Of a DNA stretch of 64,000 bases, positions 51,019 to 60,012 are shown piece by piece. The stretch's first letter is position 1. Every line of letters starts with the position of its first letter. The notes under the pieces are model-generated. The model saw only the letters and a list, made by a program, of their open reading frames with translations. It was not told where the DNA came from and did not search any database. The stretch lies in the NCBI GenBank assembly GCA_020058975.1, contig JAGVDA010000266.1, positions 1-64,000 on the forward strand. Reading direction: 5' to 3'. The position numbers and the translations under genes were made by a program. The DNA comes from Thermosynechococcus sp. WC_1 (lineage in GTDB: Bacteria > Cyanobacteriota > Cyanobacteriia > Thermosynechococcales > Thermosynechococcaceae).

Positions 51019-51782
51019 ATTAAAAATTTTCCCATAAATAGCTCAGCGGCTGTAAGATTGAAAGAACCAACTCTGGTTCCGGCTTTTATTTCCTCCTCAG
51101 GAACTGTCCAGTAACTGTTGAGATGGTAGTACAAGCACAGCTCATTAAAAAGGTCAACAGTTATTTTTACTCTTTTAGGCCACTCCTCATAAGTGACTGT
51201 CTCGAATCTCTGGAAGTCTTTGCTTTCAATACATTCTATAATTCTATGGCGAGTCTCCTTTGTCATGGCTTTGAAAGAAATTTCTCCAAATCCAGTGATT
51301 CCCGGGATACCATCTTTAGTGTCCCCCACGGAGGCTTTATATAGTAAGCACTCTTTGGCACTCATCCACTTCCACTTAGTGGAAATCATAGGAAGAAAAG
51401 CTTTCTCTGAATGTTGCCAATAGTCTCCATCGTTAGATTCAACTTTAAGTTTATGCTTAGTATGTAATTGTTCTATAAGAGTTCCTATAACATCATCAGC
51501 TTCCCAATTAGGACACTCAACTTGAATAGTAGGAGTAAACCTTAGTACTCCCTTGGCCATATCAAAAAACTTGTATCTACTTTCCTCTTTAGGTCTGCGA
51601 TTCTGCTTATACGGAGGGAAAAGTTTCTTTCTTTGAAAATTACCGAAAGGTCCGTCCCAGACAATTATGGTTGTCTCATTGGGAGCACAGTACTTCGTAA
51701 AGATATGTCGGACGGGGTGAATTCCCCATCCGACAATTTCAGCTTCCCTGTGAAGCATGTTATTACCATCTATGATTTTCAT
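51015..51782 (-). CDS. FEN-type 5'-3' exonuclease
   Basis: 255 aa. Family motifs: IDGNNML (first metal Asp), PPYKQNRRPK, NWEADDVIGTL, SNDGDYWQ and GDTKDGIPGITGFG (helix-hairpin-helix). It removes RNA primers and flaps, supplying the domain missing from the polymerase. Overlaps its upstream neighbour by 4 nt. Confidence 0.9.
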   Translation of the reverse strand: MKIIDGNNMLHREAEIVGWGIHPVRHIFTKYCAPNETTIIVWDGPFGNFQRKKLFPPYKQNRRPKEESRYKFFDMAKGVLRFTPTIQVECPNWEADDVIGTLIEQLHTKHKLKVESNDGDYWQHSEKAFLPMISTKWKWMSAKECLLYKASVGDTKDGIPGITGFGEISFKAMTKETRHRIIECIESKDFQRFETVTYEEWPKRVKITVDLFNELCLYYHLNSYWTVPEEEIKAGTRVGSFNLTAAELFMGKFLI

Positions 51783-52075
51783 GATGGGTCAACTTGATAA
51801 AAAGGTTTACCATTCTTTGCTTTTTGTCGATCAAGGCTTTCCACAGCCGCGACGGCTATAGCCGCAACTTTAATCATACACTCCCGGAAAAGGGAGACTG
51901 TATCAGAATTAAGCGTGTAATAGCCATTGGACCAATTTGTGCTGTATTTGGAAATGTAAGTCAACCACATCCACGGTGTGTTTATAGCATCGTCAGAATG
52001 GTCTCCCCATCTATGTTGTTGACGAACTCTCTCAAGCCTAATCTCGTTAAGCACTGTGTTAGTTAGATTTCTCAT
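51779..52075 (-). CDS. Small NTP-pyrophosphatase-like protein
   Basis: 98 aa. EIRLERVRQQHRWGDHSDD then FRECMIKVAAIAVAAVESLDR is the pattern of short phage proteins related to all-alpha NTP pyrophosphatases (E-R-x-R-Q-x-x-x-W-G, then R/E-x-x-I-K-x-A-A). Would be the third candidate nucleotide-pool enzyme of this type here. Confidence 0.6.
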   Translation of the reverse strand: MRNLTNTVLNEIRLERVRQQHRWGDHSDDAINTPWMWLTYISKYSTNWSNGYYTLNSDTVSLFRECMIKVAAIAVAAVESLDRQKAKNGKPFYQVDPS

Positions 52076-52077
52076 CT

Positions 52078-54564
52078 CTATTTTCCTCGGGTATTAAAAT
52101 CGACGGGGCAAGCACCTCCCGCACAGTCAATATGTTCTTTACCTATATCTTCGACTTGAACATTATTTATTTCTCTCAAGATTTCCTCAAAACGAACCTT
52201 GGTCACTGGCTCTTCCGGAAGATATTCATAAGATTGACCTTCTTCTTGAGGCATAACAGAAGCACATCTTATTGTAGATTGCTGCTTCCTTATAATCTCA
52301 GAGAACTTCGATAAAGAGACTTCCTCAGGTTTGTACTTCAAAGTATAGCTAATTTGATTTCCAAACCTTACTTCACCATGTCTTGGGTCTTCATTTTCCA
52401 CATACTCAATGACGGTGCCACCTTCTATCCAAAAAAACTCTCCAAGTCTCAACCACTCATACTGTTCTTCGGGAGTAGCATCTCCCGCTAGAACCAACTT
52501 ATCTCCAATATCAAGAGAGGAAATTGCCGGGGCGGTCGGAAAACCCACAATGCTAGTGCCTTGATAAGTTTTCAAATTATGCCGAACTGGATACCCATTC
52601 TGCTCATATTCTTGAATATTGGGATCATCGTGCCTAAATTGTACCCACCGAAGATAGTGAGCTAATGCTGGTAAATGCCATCCTTCTGACAGGCCAAAAA
52701 GTTTACTGGTGGTGCCTGCGGGTTTAATTGTCATCACCGTATGAGGAACATTCATACCAAGTTTTGCTGAGTAAAATGCGGCATGTCGAATGGTACTGCG
52801 AGAGAACTGTCCCTGTACTTCCCAAAAAGCCGCAGCCCTTTCCCTGTCCGAGAGAATATCTTTCCGCAACATATCTTCTACAACTTCTAAATAACCCTCA
52901 CTAAGACCGTAGTTTTCCATTTTAGAGAGGAATCCTTTGAAATCTGGATTTACCAAGTCTCTAAATCCTACACGAAAATATTTCCATGCGAATTCATGCA
53001 CTCCAGTTTGACCTACACCAATTCTATTGGTTCTCTTAACCTCCTTGTTATAGACGCTATCCATTGAGTTGACTCGAATCAAAGCACGAGCTGCAACCTT
53101 GAAAGCATCCTCAGCCTCAGAAAGATTTTGAGCATGGTAGGCCACCACGTCTGCAATAACGCAGAAAGCACCATTAAGATAAAGCACAATTTCTCCACAA
53201 GGATTTACAATCATACAGTAATCTTTTTTATTAGCCCGAGCCGCTAAGCCAGCGAGAAGGATTCTAGTCTCCAAATCTACACTGTATCGTGCTGAGCCTA
53301 CATAATTACCATTCTCGTGTTTCTCGACACCTTCCCGCTTTTCCACCAGTTTGTCAAGGTTAATAAAGCCGGGTTCACCAGTGCCGTCCCCGTAGGAGCA
53401 GCGGGTAACCGCCTCGAATACTGCTCGGGCATGTTGTGTAAGTTTAGAATTGTAGTGAGGGTCATCAGGAGTCAACTCTAGTCGATGCCAGAAGTCAGCA
53501 TCTACTCCGATGCTATTATTAGAAGACCAAAGGAAAGACATAAAATTGGCTTTTTCTCTAAGATTTTCTACCTGTTTGGCGCTCTTATTATAAAACTCAA
53601 TGGGTCTCTTAATCTCGATAAAATCGAGAACCGTCTTATCTTTCCAATATTTTACAGCCATACGAGCCGCACGACGAGCACCACCGACGAGCACTGGTTC
53701 AGCAAGATAATGATCCACATACATTGCCTGCATCCATCTCGGTAGACCAGCACCTTTCAAGGTGACCAATTTATGAATGGCCATCATAAGTGGCACTGGA
53801 CCGGATGAGGGTCTGTTCTGCATTCCTCCGATTGCGGCTCCTTGAGGCCGAACTTTTGAAAAGTCCAAAATAAGAATGCTATCCTTGAAAGCTTTCTGGT
53901 AGGTCATAGTTTCAAGTTTCTCTAAGGCTTTTGCCCATCCTTCTCTACTATCTTCTACTTCAAACCAAATTACATCCTGACCACGCCCATATTTATGTCT
54001 AGCGTCACGCACCGATTCATGTTCCTGAAAATTAAAGTCAGCGTGAGACTCATCTAAAACACACCGAACATTAGGCATGTAATTCCAATCAACAAGCATC
54101 ATATCATCATCGTAAACTCTACCAACACCACTACCATTAAGCAGGAGATAAAAAAGCATAAAACTGGTTGAAGCAGTGGAACAATTAGTAAACACCTCCA
54201 TATTTCGCTTACTCTGATTTATATCTCCATGTTGGAGATGGCGTCCAGACATGAGAATATTGGCATTGGCAATATGTTTTGCCAATAGCTCTTCTTCACC
54301 TTCTTCGGGATAGAGGCTCACATTACCTTGTGCTACTCGTTTTGCAACTTCATCCCAACTTTCCCAACGAACTCCAACAGGCTCTGCCTGATTAGTCTCA
54401 TCAACTACAAATTCTTTACCATGTGTTTCGCAGTAGAGCTTTATATGATCATGATTAGGGTCATTCTGACTTACTTTCAAAGTCGAAGGATTGATTGGAA
54501 TTTTACGAAGAATTGTACGTTCTGCTACTGCCTGCCCCATGCCGGGGTGGAATTGTCGTGCCAT
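52078..54564 (-). CDS. Class II (B12-dependent) ribonucleotide reductase
   Basis: 828 aa. Active site N454-P-C456-G-E458 (NPCGEIVLYL), upstream disulfide Cys in FTNCSTAS, matching GAFCVIADV, and a C-terminal shuttle CAGGACP. Single-subunit size, with no R2 or glycyl-radical gene nearby, supports the adenosylcobalamin class (NrdJ/RTPR-like). It makes deoxyribonucleotides with or without oxygen, but needs host vitamin B12. Confidence 0.85.
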   Translation of the reverse strand: MARQFHPGMGQAVAERTILRKIPINPSTLKVSQNDPNHDHIKLYCETHGKEFVVDETNQAEPVGVRWESWDEVAKRVAQGNVSLYPEEGEEELLAKHIANANILMSGRHLQHGDINQSKRNMEVFTNCSTASTSFMLFYLLLNGSGVGRVYDDDMMLVDWNYMPNVRCVLDESHADFNFQEHESVRDARHKYGRGQDVIWFEVEDSREGWAKALEKLETMTYQKAFKDSILILDFSKVRPQGAAIGGMQNRPSSGPVPLMMAIHKLVTLKGAGLPRWMQAMYVDHYLAEPVLVGGARRAARMAVKYWKDKTVLDFIEIKRPIEFYNKSAKQVENLREKANFMSFLWSSNNSIGVDADFWHRLELTPDDPHYNSKLTQHARAVFEAVTRCSYGDGTGEPGFINLDKLVEKREGVEKHENGNYVGSARYSVDLETRILLAGLAARANKKDYCMIVNPCGEIVLYLNGAFCVIADVVAYHAQNLSEAEDAFKVAARALIRVNSMDSVYNKEVKRTNRIGVGQTGVHEFAWKYFRVGFRDLVNPDFKGFLSKMENYGLSEGYLEVVEDMLRKDILSDRERAAAFWEVQGQFSRSTIRHAAFYSAKLGMNVPHTVMTIKPAGTTSKLFGLSEGWHLPALAHYLRWVQFRHDDPNIQEYEQNGYPVRHNLKTYQGTSIVGFPTAPAISSLDIGDKLVLAGDATPEEQYEWLRLGEFFWIEGGTVIEYVENEDPRHGEVRFGNQISYTLKYKPEEVSLSKFSEIIRKQQSTIRCASVMPQEEGQSYEYLPEEPVTKVRFEEILREINNVQVEDIGKEHIDCAGGACPVDFNTRGK

Positions 54565-54635
54565 TATGATGGGTCTCCGAATTAGGGGTTGATCTATAGT
54601 CGTAGATCATTTTAGTCTAGGAAAAAAGAGAAAAT

Positions 54636-54658
54636 GAGGGGTGATAAGCTCACCCCTC
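54636..54658 (-). terminator. Terminator before RNR gene
   Basis: CACCCCTC-type 8-bp stem with a 7-nt loop; on the minus strand it is followed by CATTTTCTCTTTTTT. It would end transcripts of the 226-aa protein gene. Confidence 0.75.
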
Positions 54659-54679
54659 GGAAGCTGTTGACAAATTGAA

Positions 54680-55360
54680 TTAAGCCTTAGCAAATCCAAC
54701 TACGCCCCAAGTGTAACTTGCGTTACTCTTTTCAATGTGGGAGGCACGGACTTGCACATTACCACTGAGGGCATCATTAGCGCCGACAACAACATCACCA
54801 CTTTGAATCACCTCAGCCAAGAAGCTCTGGAATGCTCCAAAGCCTGTGACAGCCGTGGTGTATCCAATTTTCTTACCCGCCTCAATAGTTTGAGCACCCT
54901 GCTTAACCGGCTCAGACAAGACCATAAGAATGTCAGCCCCACGATATTGTTCAGCTGGCTCAGCCGCCCGAGCGTTTGCTTCTTGAACAGCTGTAGCCCA
55001 CGGCTTTCCTGTTTTAGCCTCAGTTCGTCCGTCATAAGACTTAATATACTCGAACTTATTGCCCGGCAGTTTAACTCGAAGGCCAACAAACAATTTAACC
55101 TGTGAAAAATCAAGATCGGCAATAAAATCATCAATAACCGCCTTCTCAGTCTTAATGAGTTTTAGTCCGGTGTCTTTGACATCGAGCCAAATGTCTGGCT
55201 GTAGGCCTCCTGATTTCAGGAACGAGGTTACACCCATATCCACAGGTGTGTTAGCACTTGGAGCTGTCAAAGCAGTAGTCTGGGCAGGTGTCTTTACTTC
55301 TGGGGTAGCTGCTGCGGCTGCTTCTGCTTCTGCGATTGCATCTTCGATACCATTACTCAT
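54680..55360 (-). CDS. Hypothetical abundant-type protein, 226 aa
   Basis: Starts MSNGIEDAIAEAEAAAAATP: an Ala/Thr-rich flexible N-terminus, then a beta-rich core (VKLFVGLRVKLPGNKFEYIKSYDGR). GC-rich codon choice and its own terminator suggest high expression. In a replication block lacking a recognised single-stranded DNA-binding protein, that role is a guess; no OB-fold signature or acidic tail is obvious. Confidence 0.5.
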   Translation of the reverse strand: MSNGIEDAIAEAEAAAAATPEVKTPAQTTALTAPSANTPVDMGVTSFLKSGGLQPDIWLDVKDTGLKLIKTEKAVIDDFIADLDFSQVKLFVGLRVKLPGNKFEYIKSYDGRTEAKTGKPWATAVQEANARAAEPAEQYRGADILMVLSEPVKQGAQTIEAGKKIGYTTAVTGFGAFQSFLAEVIQSGDVVVGANDALSGNVQVRASHIEKSNASYTWGVVGFAKA

Positions 55361-55372
55361 AATTTCAATTCC

Positions 55373-55825
55373 TCATTTATGTGATTCTTGTGTAATAGAG
55401 ACTGCCTCTAAAAACACAAGAGTTTTACAAGCTTCAATTCCTTGAAGCAAGATAGGAGCTGTTATAATCAAGCGAGACTCTCCCGCGCCAACTCCTTCCT
55501 TTGGCCAAGCTATGCTTCCTCCTGCTCTCAGGTGGTTGCGTAGAGTGGCAAAAGCTTTTATGATTTCTAAGATGATATGGCCATATGGACCATCGTAGCC
55601 AAAGTCAACTTCTTTTATTGGGTGACCAATAAGGTCGTCAAAGATATGTTCTGTCGGGGAAATTTTTGTAGGTATACCAACGGCGTTCGGACATCCTCTG
55701 GCTGCTGCTGATTGACCTATGAATCCTACACGTTGTAAGTTATCTTCAAATGCAAAGAGCACATCGGGATTCGCTTGAATGAGGGCTTTAGAGTAGCCTT
55801 CTACGATGATCACTCTTCCATTCAT
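55373..55825 (-). CDS. Conserved phage protein, 150 aa
   Basis: Residues 22-52 (VLFAFEDNLQRVGFIGQSAA then RGCPNAVGIPTKISP) form a pattern I recognise from uncharacterised phage/bacterial proteins (possibly DUF7831; name from memory). Function unknown. The conserved F-x-D-N, G-Q, R-G-x-P-N-A-x-G-I-P-T-K residues suggest an enzyme or ligand-binding site. Confidence 0.55.
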   Translation of the reverse strand: MNGRVIIVEGYSKALIQANPDVLFAFEDNLQRVGFIGQSAAARGCPNAVGIPTKISPTEHIFDDLIGHPIKEVDFGYDGPYGHIILEIIKAFATLRNHLRAGGSIAWPKEGVGAGESRLIITAPILLQGIEACKTLVFLEAVSITQESHK

Positions 55826-56382
55826 TCGAAATAACCTAATATTTGATCCTGATAGTAACCTAAGGCTTTCTCATACATAGCTTGCATATCATTGTCAACC
55901 TTAAATGTTCTAACTCGATCATTACCCAAAGCATTGGCCCCATCAAGATGTTTTTGCAGATCATCCCAGAAATCGAAACGATGCTCCGGATAGAAACCAA
56001 GTAGTGTTCGGATTACTTCTGCTTTTGGAGTGTTGCCCAATGTGAACACTCTCATTGGCCTAAGATCATAGCAATCAAGAAATTCAAACATTCTCTTAAT
56101 CGCATAATAGTCTGAACGAGCAGTAAGAATCATATAATTACCTGTCGCTTCACCAAACATAGGCCCCTGAGAGATGTTATCTCCCATTCTGTGCATGATT
56201 CCTTGCATACACATGTATCTCAAAGAGTGCTTTCTTTCATATTCTCCTCGTAAGCCCAGAAGCTCTGTCGCTTTCTCAATGAAAGCAACGTCTTTATCAG
56301 ACTCAGGAAGCTGAAAAAGAGCCTCTTCTAAAGGAGAGCCTAAAACTCCATCGAAATCGAATAATTTGATTCTCTCCAGCAT
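55822..56382 (-). CDS. HAD-family phosphatase, RNA-repair-like
   Basis: 186 aa. FDFDGVL (residues 8-14, catalytic Asp pair), ILTARSDY (motif II) and a late FWDDLQKHLDG acidic motif. It resembles the HAD family described as Swiss-army-knife RNA-repair-like, which could remove end phosphates from RNA before ligation. The RNA ligase at 60.4 kb makes that role plausible. It is the first gene downstream of the right AT-rich element. Confidence 0.65.
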   Translation of the reverse strand: MLERIKLFDFDGVLGSPLEEALFQLPESDKDVAFIEKATELLGLRGEYERKHSLRYMCMQGIMHRMGDNISQGPMFGEATGNYMILTARSDYYAIKRMFEFLDCYDLRPMRVFTLGNTPKAEVIRTLLGFYPEHRFDFWDDLQKHLDGANALGNDRVRTFKVDNDMQAMYEKALGYYQDQILGYFE

Positions 56383-56412
56383 GGGTCTTATCCTTTCAAA
56401 CGCTAAATCTTA

Positions 56413-56512
56413 TAAAAATACCCTAAGTTGCATACTTGTATTATATATTATTGTTTTTATTATATTTTATTTAACGCACTACGACTTAAAAAATAATAAA
56501 TATATAACTTAA
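56413..56512 (-). promoter_or_regulatory. AT-rich inward-pointing element, right copy
   Basis: Reverse-complement relative of 4930-5032: exact 23-bp core at 56471-56493 and the box CTAAGTTGCATACTTGTA at 56423-56440, with alignable A/T flanks. It lies directly upstream of the leftward HAD gene, so a promoter/operator is the best reading. Confidence 0.65.
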
Positions 56513-57720
56513 GGCAAAAAACGTGTTTTTATATGATCAAAAGTTTCGTTCAACATCCACTCCCTCAAACTGGCTCCCGACACCGGGACATAGTAGTTTT
56601 CTAACTCCTCGAATTGTTCCCAATCTTCTCTAAGGAGTCTAGCCATATCTTTGAATTGTTTCCAATTAAGTTTGCTTAGCAGCGCTCTGTGGTCAAAACG
56701 ACCTGATCGAGTTAGTGCGGAGTCCAACACCTCTGGACAGTTTGTCGTAGCAATAATGATCAGACCTTCCGGAGTAACTAAGCCATCTAGTAAATTCAAC
56801 ATGCTGCTCAACGCAATCGTTTTTGATTGATTTTTTCGATCAACCGCTATCCGACTAACATCAATATCCTCTAAAACTAAAATCACATTGCTCCAATTGA
56901 TTTGGTTTGATATCAGATTCGATAATTCCGCATCATTTTCTATCGCTGCTAAATTCAGAAAAGCTATTTCTCTACCAGATTCGGAAGCTAAAGCGTGTAT
57001 CAAAGAAGTCTTTCCGGTTCCGGGTTCTCCTTCTAAAAGAATACCCATATGCCAAGGAATACCCTTGCGCTGATATTCTTCTTGTTTGTTAGAAAATTCT
57101 CTAATTTTTTCTAATAGATCATAACCCACATCATCAGTAGTAAAGACAGTATTCATTCCTCTCCTAGAGATTTTAGTTCCTATTTTCCAGCTTGATCCCC
57201 AGTTTACTCTGATCGTAACTTTATCGGAAAATACTCTTTTCCGTAGAAGAATGGAAATTTCTTCTGAAAGTTTTTCTACTGGACGCGCAGAACGTCCAAA
57301 GAATTGGACTGTTAATATTTCTTTGAAGTTATTTGTCTGTGTGTTTTCCTCAAGAGTTCTAGTTACAATTACTGGGTAACCTTCATACCATCCCCAATGA
57401 CTACCATACCCAATACTAACTCCAGTGAATATTTCTTCATTTCTTTCCTCAACATTGTTCCATAAATATAGAGTATCATAAGAAAATCCCCTGGATAACT
57501 TAGGAAGAATTATTTTATCAAGTATTAACTTGTTTACAACGACATACTGATCCATATCTGATTTGAATGTTATAGTATAGGTGAACATATTTTTGATTGA
57601 GCTATAAACTTTTTCAGGAAGTTCTCTCAAAGCGTACATTAAGGCCGTGGTAGGAGCAGCTAAAATAACACCTTGAGCTACTTGATTTGTTTTAATTACC
57701 TCTATAAGCCAGTCTATCAT
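56509..57720 (-). CDS. BCS1-like AAA ATPase
   Basis: 403 aa. N-terminal hydrophobic segment (VAQGVILAAPTTALMYAL, about 14-31), a BCS1-type middle domain (GYGSHWGWYEGYPVIVTRT), then AAA: Walker A GEPGTGKT 231-238, Walker B VILVLEDID, sensor TTNCPE and Arg finger SGRFD. Mitochondrial BCS1 moves folded proteins across a membrane; bacterial and phage relatives are unexplained. Overlaps the helicase gene by 4 nt. Confidence 0.8.
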   Translation of the reverse strand: MIDWLIEVIKTNQVAQGVILAAPTTALMYALRELPEKVYSSIKNMFTYTITFKSDMDQYVVVNKLILDKIILPKLSRGFSYDTLYLWNNVEERNEEIFTGVSIGYGSHWGWYEGYPVIVTRTLEENTQTNNFKEILTVQFFGRSARPVEKLSEEISILLRKRVFSDKVTIRVNWGSSWKIGTKISRRGMNTVFTTDDVGYDLLEKIREFSNKQEEYQRKGIPWHMGILLEGEPGTGKTSLIHALASESGREIAFLNLAAIENDAELSNLISNQINWSNVILVLEDIDVSRIAVDRKNQSKTIALSSMLNLLDGLVTPEGLIIIATTNCPEVLDSALTRSGRFDHRALLSKLNWKQFKDMARLLREDWEQFEELENYYVPVSGASLREWMLNETFDHIKTRFLP

Positions 57721-59099
57721 GTTAGGCCTTTCACATTCTGCATGACAGTATTAGAGAGATTTTCTTTCACAATCACAATTTTTCTGACTTTCTGGTCTAC
57801 AGACCTCTCATATTCTAAGAAATAAATTGTTAGAGGAAACTGCCTCAATTCTCGTTCACCTCTACGTATAGATTGTTCAAGATTTGAATCCAAATAATCC
57901 AAACTGGTGTAGACAATGATTTTAGTTCTTTGCCAGTTCCAGCCCGTTGAGGCTACCGCAGGGGTGGCACATATTGCATCAAGCTCTCCAGTCTGATAGG
58001 CTTCATCAACCGCTACTCGCTCCTTATGTGGGATTTTTCCGTGCATAACACCTACTTTGAGACCTAAATCTCTGAGGATTTGAGCATTAGCTTCAACCTC
58101 ATCCGGCATTGACGAAAAGACAATCATACCTGACTCCGCAATTCCTTCCAAATATTCTTGTTTCGAAGTTTTCTCTTCGATTCCAAATATTTGTGGGCAA
58201 TTGATAATTTGTCTAGCTCTCATAGTAGCAACACCGGGGTTAGTGCCGTCTAACATGAGTCCGTCTAGTTCTACACAAGCCATTTGATCAAATTCGTCAT
58301 ATGCCTCACGCATTTTAGGTTTCATTTCAAGATCATCAATAATGATGATGTCTCTATCCTGATCGCCATGAATATCTTTCCAGAGACGACGAACTCCATG
58401 ACGATTGAGAATTTCGGTCACTTTTTCCTCATTAACCCAATACAAGACTTTACCATAATCATCTACGAAACCGGCATGCTGTGCCAAGAACCCTTGGTAA
58501 GAGCCGTAATAGCTCGGCTCGATGATATGAGTCGCAGCAAAGCAACTGTCCAGACGTCCATCAATTGGAGTCCCGGTGCAGTAGTAGAATCCCTTACAGT
58601 AGTCCATCAGTTTATAAAGTTCAGCTGAGGCTTTGCTGTTATAGGTTTTGTAGCCTAAATGTCCTTCATCTACAATTACTAAATCTATCTCTGGATGAAG
58701 ATCAATTAAGTCAGTCCAATGATTTTTTAGAAACGTGAAACCTACGCAAAAAACCTTAGCATCTGGATCATCTATATAATTGATGTAACCTGTCTCTTGA
58801 CAAGCATTACTATATGCTCTTCGTTTGTGGGGTCCCAAAACCTCGTGAGCTTTTTCCAGAACCACCACTTCCTCAGGCTTAAATCCTGTGAATCGTATAA
58901 CCTCTAAGCGATTTTTGGAGCGAAGGTGATTGGGCTGCACAATAATTGTTTTTTTCGCTTTCTTTGTCCAATAATAATACGACAAAGCACAAAAAATAGG
59001 TGTCTTACCTGTACCCGGTTCGGAGATGTTCAGCGAACGAGGATTACGAATAGCAACCGCAAGGTCTGCTATCTGGGTTGCTTTAAGAGTTGCTGTCAT
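57717..59099 (-). CDS. SNF2/DEAD-like superfamily 2 helicase
   Basis: 460 aa. Motif I EPGTGKTPI, Ia VQPNHL, II VDEGH, III TGTPI, V region ATPAVASTGWNW and VI SIRRGER. Likely an ATP-driven DNA translocase in replication, repair or transcription. The substrate cannot be told from sequence. Confidence 0.85.
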   Translation of the reverse strand: MTATLKATQIADLAVAIRNPRSLNISEPGTGKTPIFCALSYYYWTKKAKKTIIVQPNHLRSKNRLEVIRFTGFKPEEVVVLEKAHEVLGPHKRRAYSNACQETGYINYIDDPDAKVFCVGFTFLKNHWTDLIDLHPEIDLVIVDEGHLGYKTYNSKASAELYKLMDYCKGFYYCTGTPIDGRLDSCFAATHIIEPSYYGSYQGFLAQHAGFVDDYGKVLYWVNEEKVTEILNRHGVRRLWKDIHGDQDRDIIIIDDLEMKPKMREAYDEFDQMACVELDGLMLDGTNPGVATMRARQIINCPQIFGIEEKTSKQEYLEGIAESGMIVFSSMPDEVEANAQILRDLGLKVGVMHGKIPHKERVAVDEAYQTGELDAICATPAVASTGWNWQRTKIIVYTSLDYLDSNLEQSIRRGERELRQFPLTIYFLEYERSVDQKVRKIVIVKENLSNTVMQNVKGLT

Positions 59100-59287
59100 A
59101 AATATTTTGCAACAAGCTTACCAGCTTCTGTGAGAGTTCCAGAGCGATAGTTGGAAAAACCTTGCTCTGCTAAATACTCCCAGAGGGCGGCTGCTTCTGC
59201 TCCTTTCGGTTTATAGCTACCATTAAGTGTTTGGATTTCTATTTTGATCAGATTTCTAGCGTAATATCTTGCTTGAATTTCTTCCAT
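59096..59287 (-). CDS. Hypothetical protein, 63 aa
   Basis: I start at the ATG at 59287 (MEEIQARYYARNLIKIEIQT); a longer frame runs through two overlapping small genes. LWEYLAEQGFSNYRSGTLTEAGKLVAKY looks like a small winged-helix. Overlaps the helicase gene by 4 nt. Confidence 0.6.
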   Translation of the reverse strand: MEEIQARYYARNLIKIEIQTLNGSYKPKGAEAAALWEYLAEQGFSNYRSGTLTEAGKLVAKYL

Positions 59288-59412
59288 AAAAATTCTACAA
59301 AGCCTAGCGATGCTTTTGGACAGAAAGAATATTCCCACCGTCTAGTATATTGTTTTCCATTGAAAGTGTAACCGGTAAGAAGTTTTTGAGGTCTGGGGTA
59401 GCTATTATCCAC
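59248..59412 (-). CDS. 54-aa protein, GTG start
   Basis: GTG at 59412 follows AAGGAGG at ideal spacing. The protein begins (M)DNSYPRPQKLLTGYTFNGKQ and ends LWKKFKQDITLEI; basic and aromatic-rich. Overlaps the 63-aa gene by 40 nt. Function unknown. Confidence 0.6.
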   Translation of the reverse strand: MDNSYPRPQKLLTGYTFNGKQYTRRWEYSFCPKASLGFVEFLWKKFKQDITLEI

Positions 59413-59581
59413 ATAACTCCTCCTTAAAGGACTTACAGAAATCAGATAATTTAATTGAGCTTGATCTTCTCCATATTTTTGTGATCATTTTACCTTCAAA
59501 GTAAGTTGTCACAATAATTGGAGGATAAAGCTCTGGAGCCATTAGCGCGTAAAATTTGAAATCCTTAAAAGGATGAATCAT
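59405..59581 (-). CDS. 58-aa protein
   Basis: ATG at 59581 follows AAGGATTAGATC. Starts MIHPFKDFKFYALMAPELYP and ends KEELCG; overlaps the next gene by 8 nt. Unknown function. Confidence 0.6.
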   Translation of the reverse strand: MIHPFKDFKFYALMAPELYPPIIVTTYFEGKMITKIWRRSSSIKLSDFCKSFKEELCG

Positions 59582-59601
59582 GATCTAATCCTTAGATTGG
59601 G

Positions 59602-59639
59602 GTGAAGTTCGGGTAACGATCCCGATACTCAGGCTTCAC
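59602..59639. other. Two-stem hairpin in leader
   Basis: GTGAAG/CTTCAC and CGGG/CCCG stems can form just upstream of the 58-aa gene. May be an mRNA leader structure or terminator after the tRNA-Trp gene. Confidence 0.35.
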
Positions 59640-59679
59640 AAACCCGCGTGTATCCCTCAACACTTACAACACCATAAAT

Positions 59680-59755
59680 TGGCACAGGCACAAAGACTCG
59701 AACTTTGCTCTTCGGTTTTGGAGACCGATACATCACCTCTAAATGCTTTACCTGC
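59680..59755 (-). tRNA. tRNA-Trp (CCA)
   Basis: Acceptor GCAGGTA/TGCCTGT, D stem GCAT/ATGT, anticodon arm TCGGT-CTCCAAA-ACCGA, T arm CAAAG-TTCGAGT-CTTTG, encoded CCA. Two G-U pairs in the acceptor and one in the D stem. Confidence 0.85.
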
Positions 59756-59841
59756 TCTACAGGTACCTCCTAAACCATCCACTCTAGTCATTTTACACTC
59801 ACAAGGAGGACCATGAGGGCATCGTGCTGGGTAGATATACT

Positions 59842-59916
59842 TGGTAGTTCCGGAGAGATTCGAACTCTCACCCCGGCCCTTATGAGGGGCTGGCTCTACC
59901 ATTGAGCTACGGAACT
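59842..59916 (-). tRNA. tRNA-Met (CAT), copy a
   Basis: Acceptor AGTTCCG/CGGAACT, anticodon loop CTCATAA, T arm GAGAG-TTCGAAT-CTCTC, encoded CCA. A fully paired first base argues against initiator; it could be an Ile tRNA read after lysidine modification. Confidence 0.88.
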
Positions 59917-59944
59917 ACAGATTTTCATAGACCTAATGAGCCAG

Positions 59945-59995
59945 TCAAAATGGGAGAACCAGAGCAGCGGGGAAATCCTCGAAGAGATTGGACAT
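59945..59995 (-). CDS. Possible 16-aa peptide between tRNAs
   Basis: AGGAG, 7 nt, then ATG; the frame reads MSNLFEDFPAALVLPF. Very short, so this may be chance, but the ribosome site is perfect. Confidence 0.25.
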   Translation of the reverse strand: MSNLFEDFPAALVLPF

Positions 59996-60012
59996 TCTAA
60001 TTCTCCTAAAAA

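Noticed and set aside
59657-59902. Leftward 81-aa Cys-rich frame
   Set aside because: Covers tRNA-Trp and part of tRNA-Met; the Cys pattern is interesting, but the start lies in a tRNA and no ribosome site is present.
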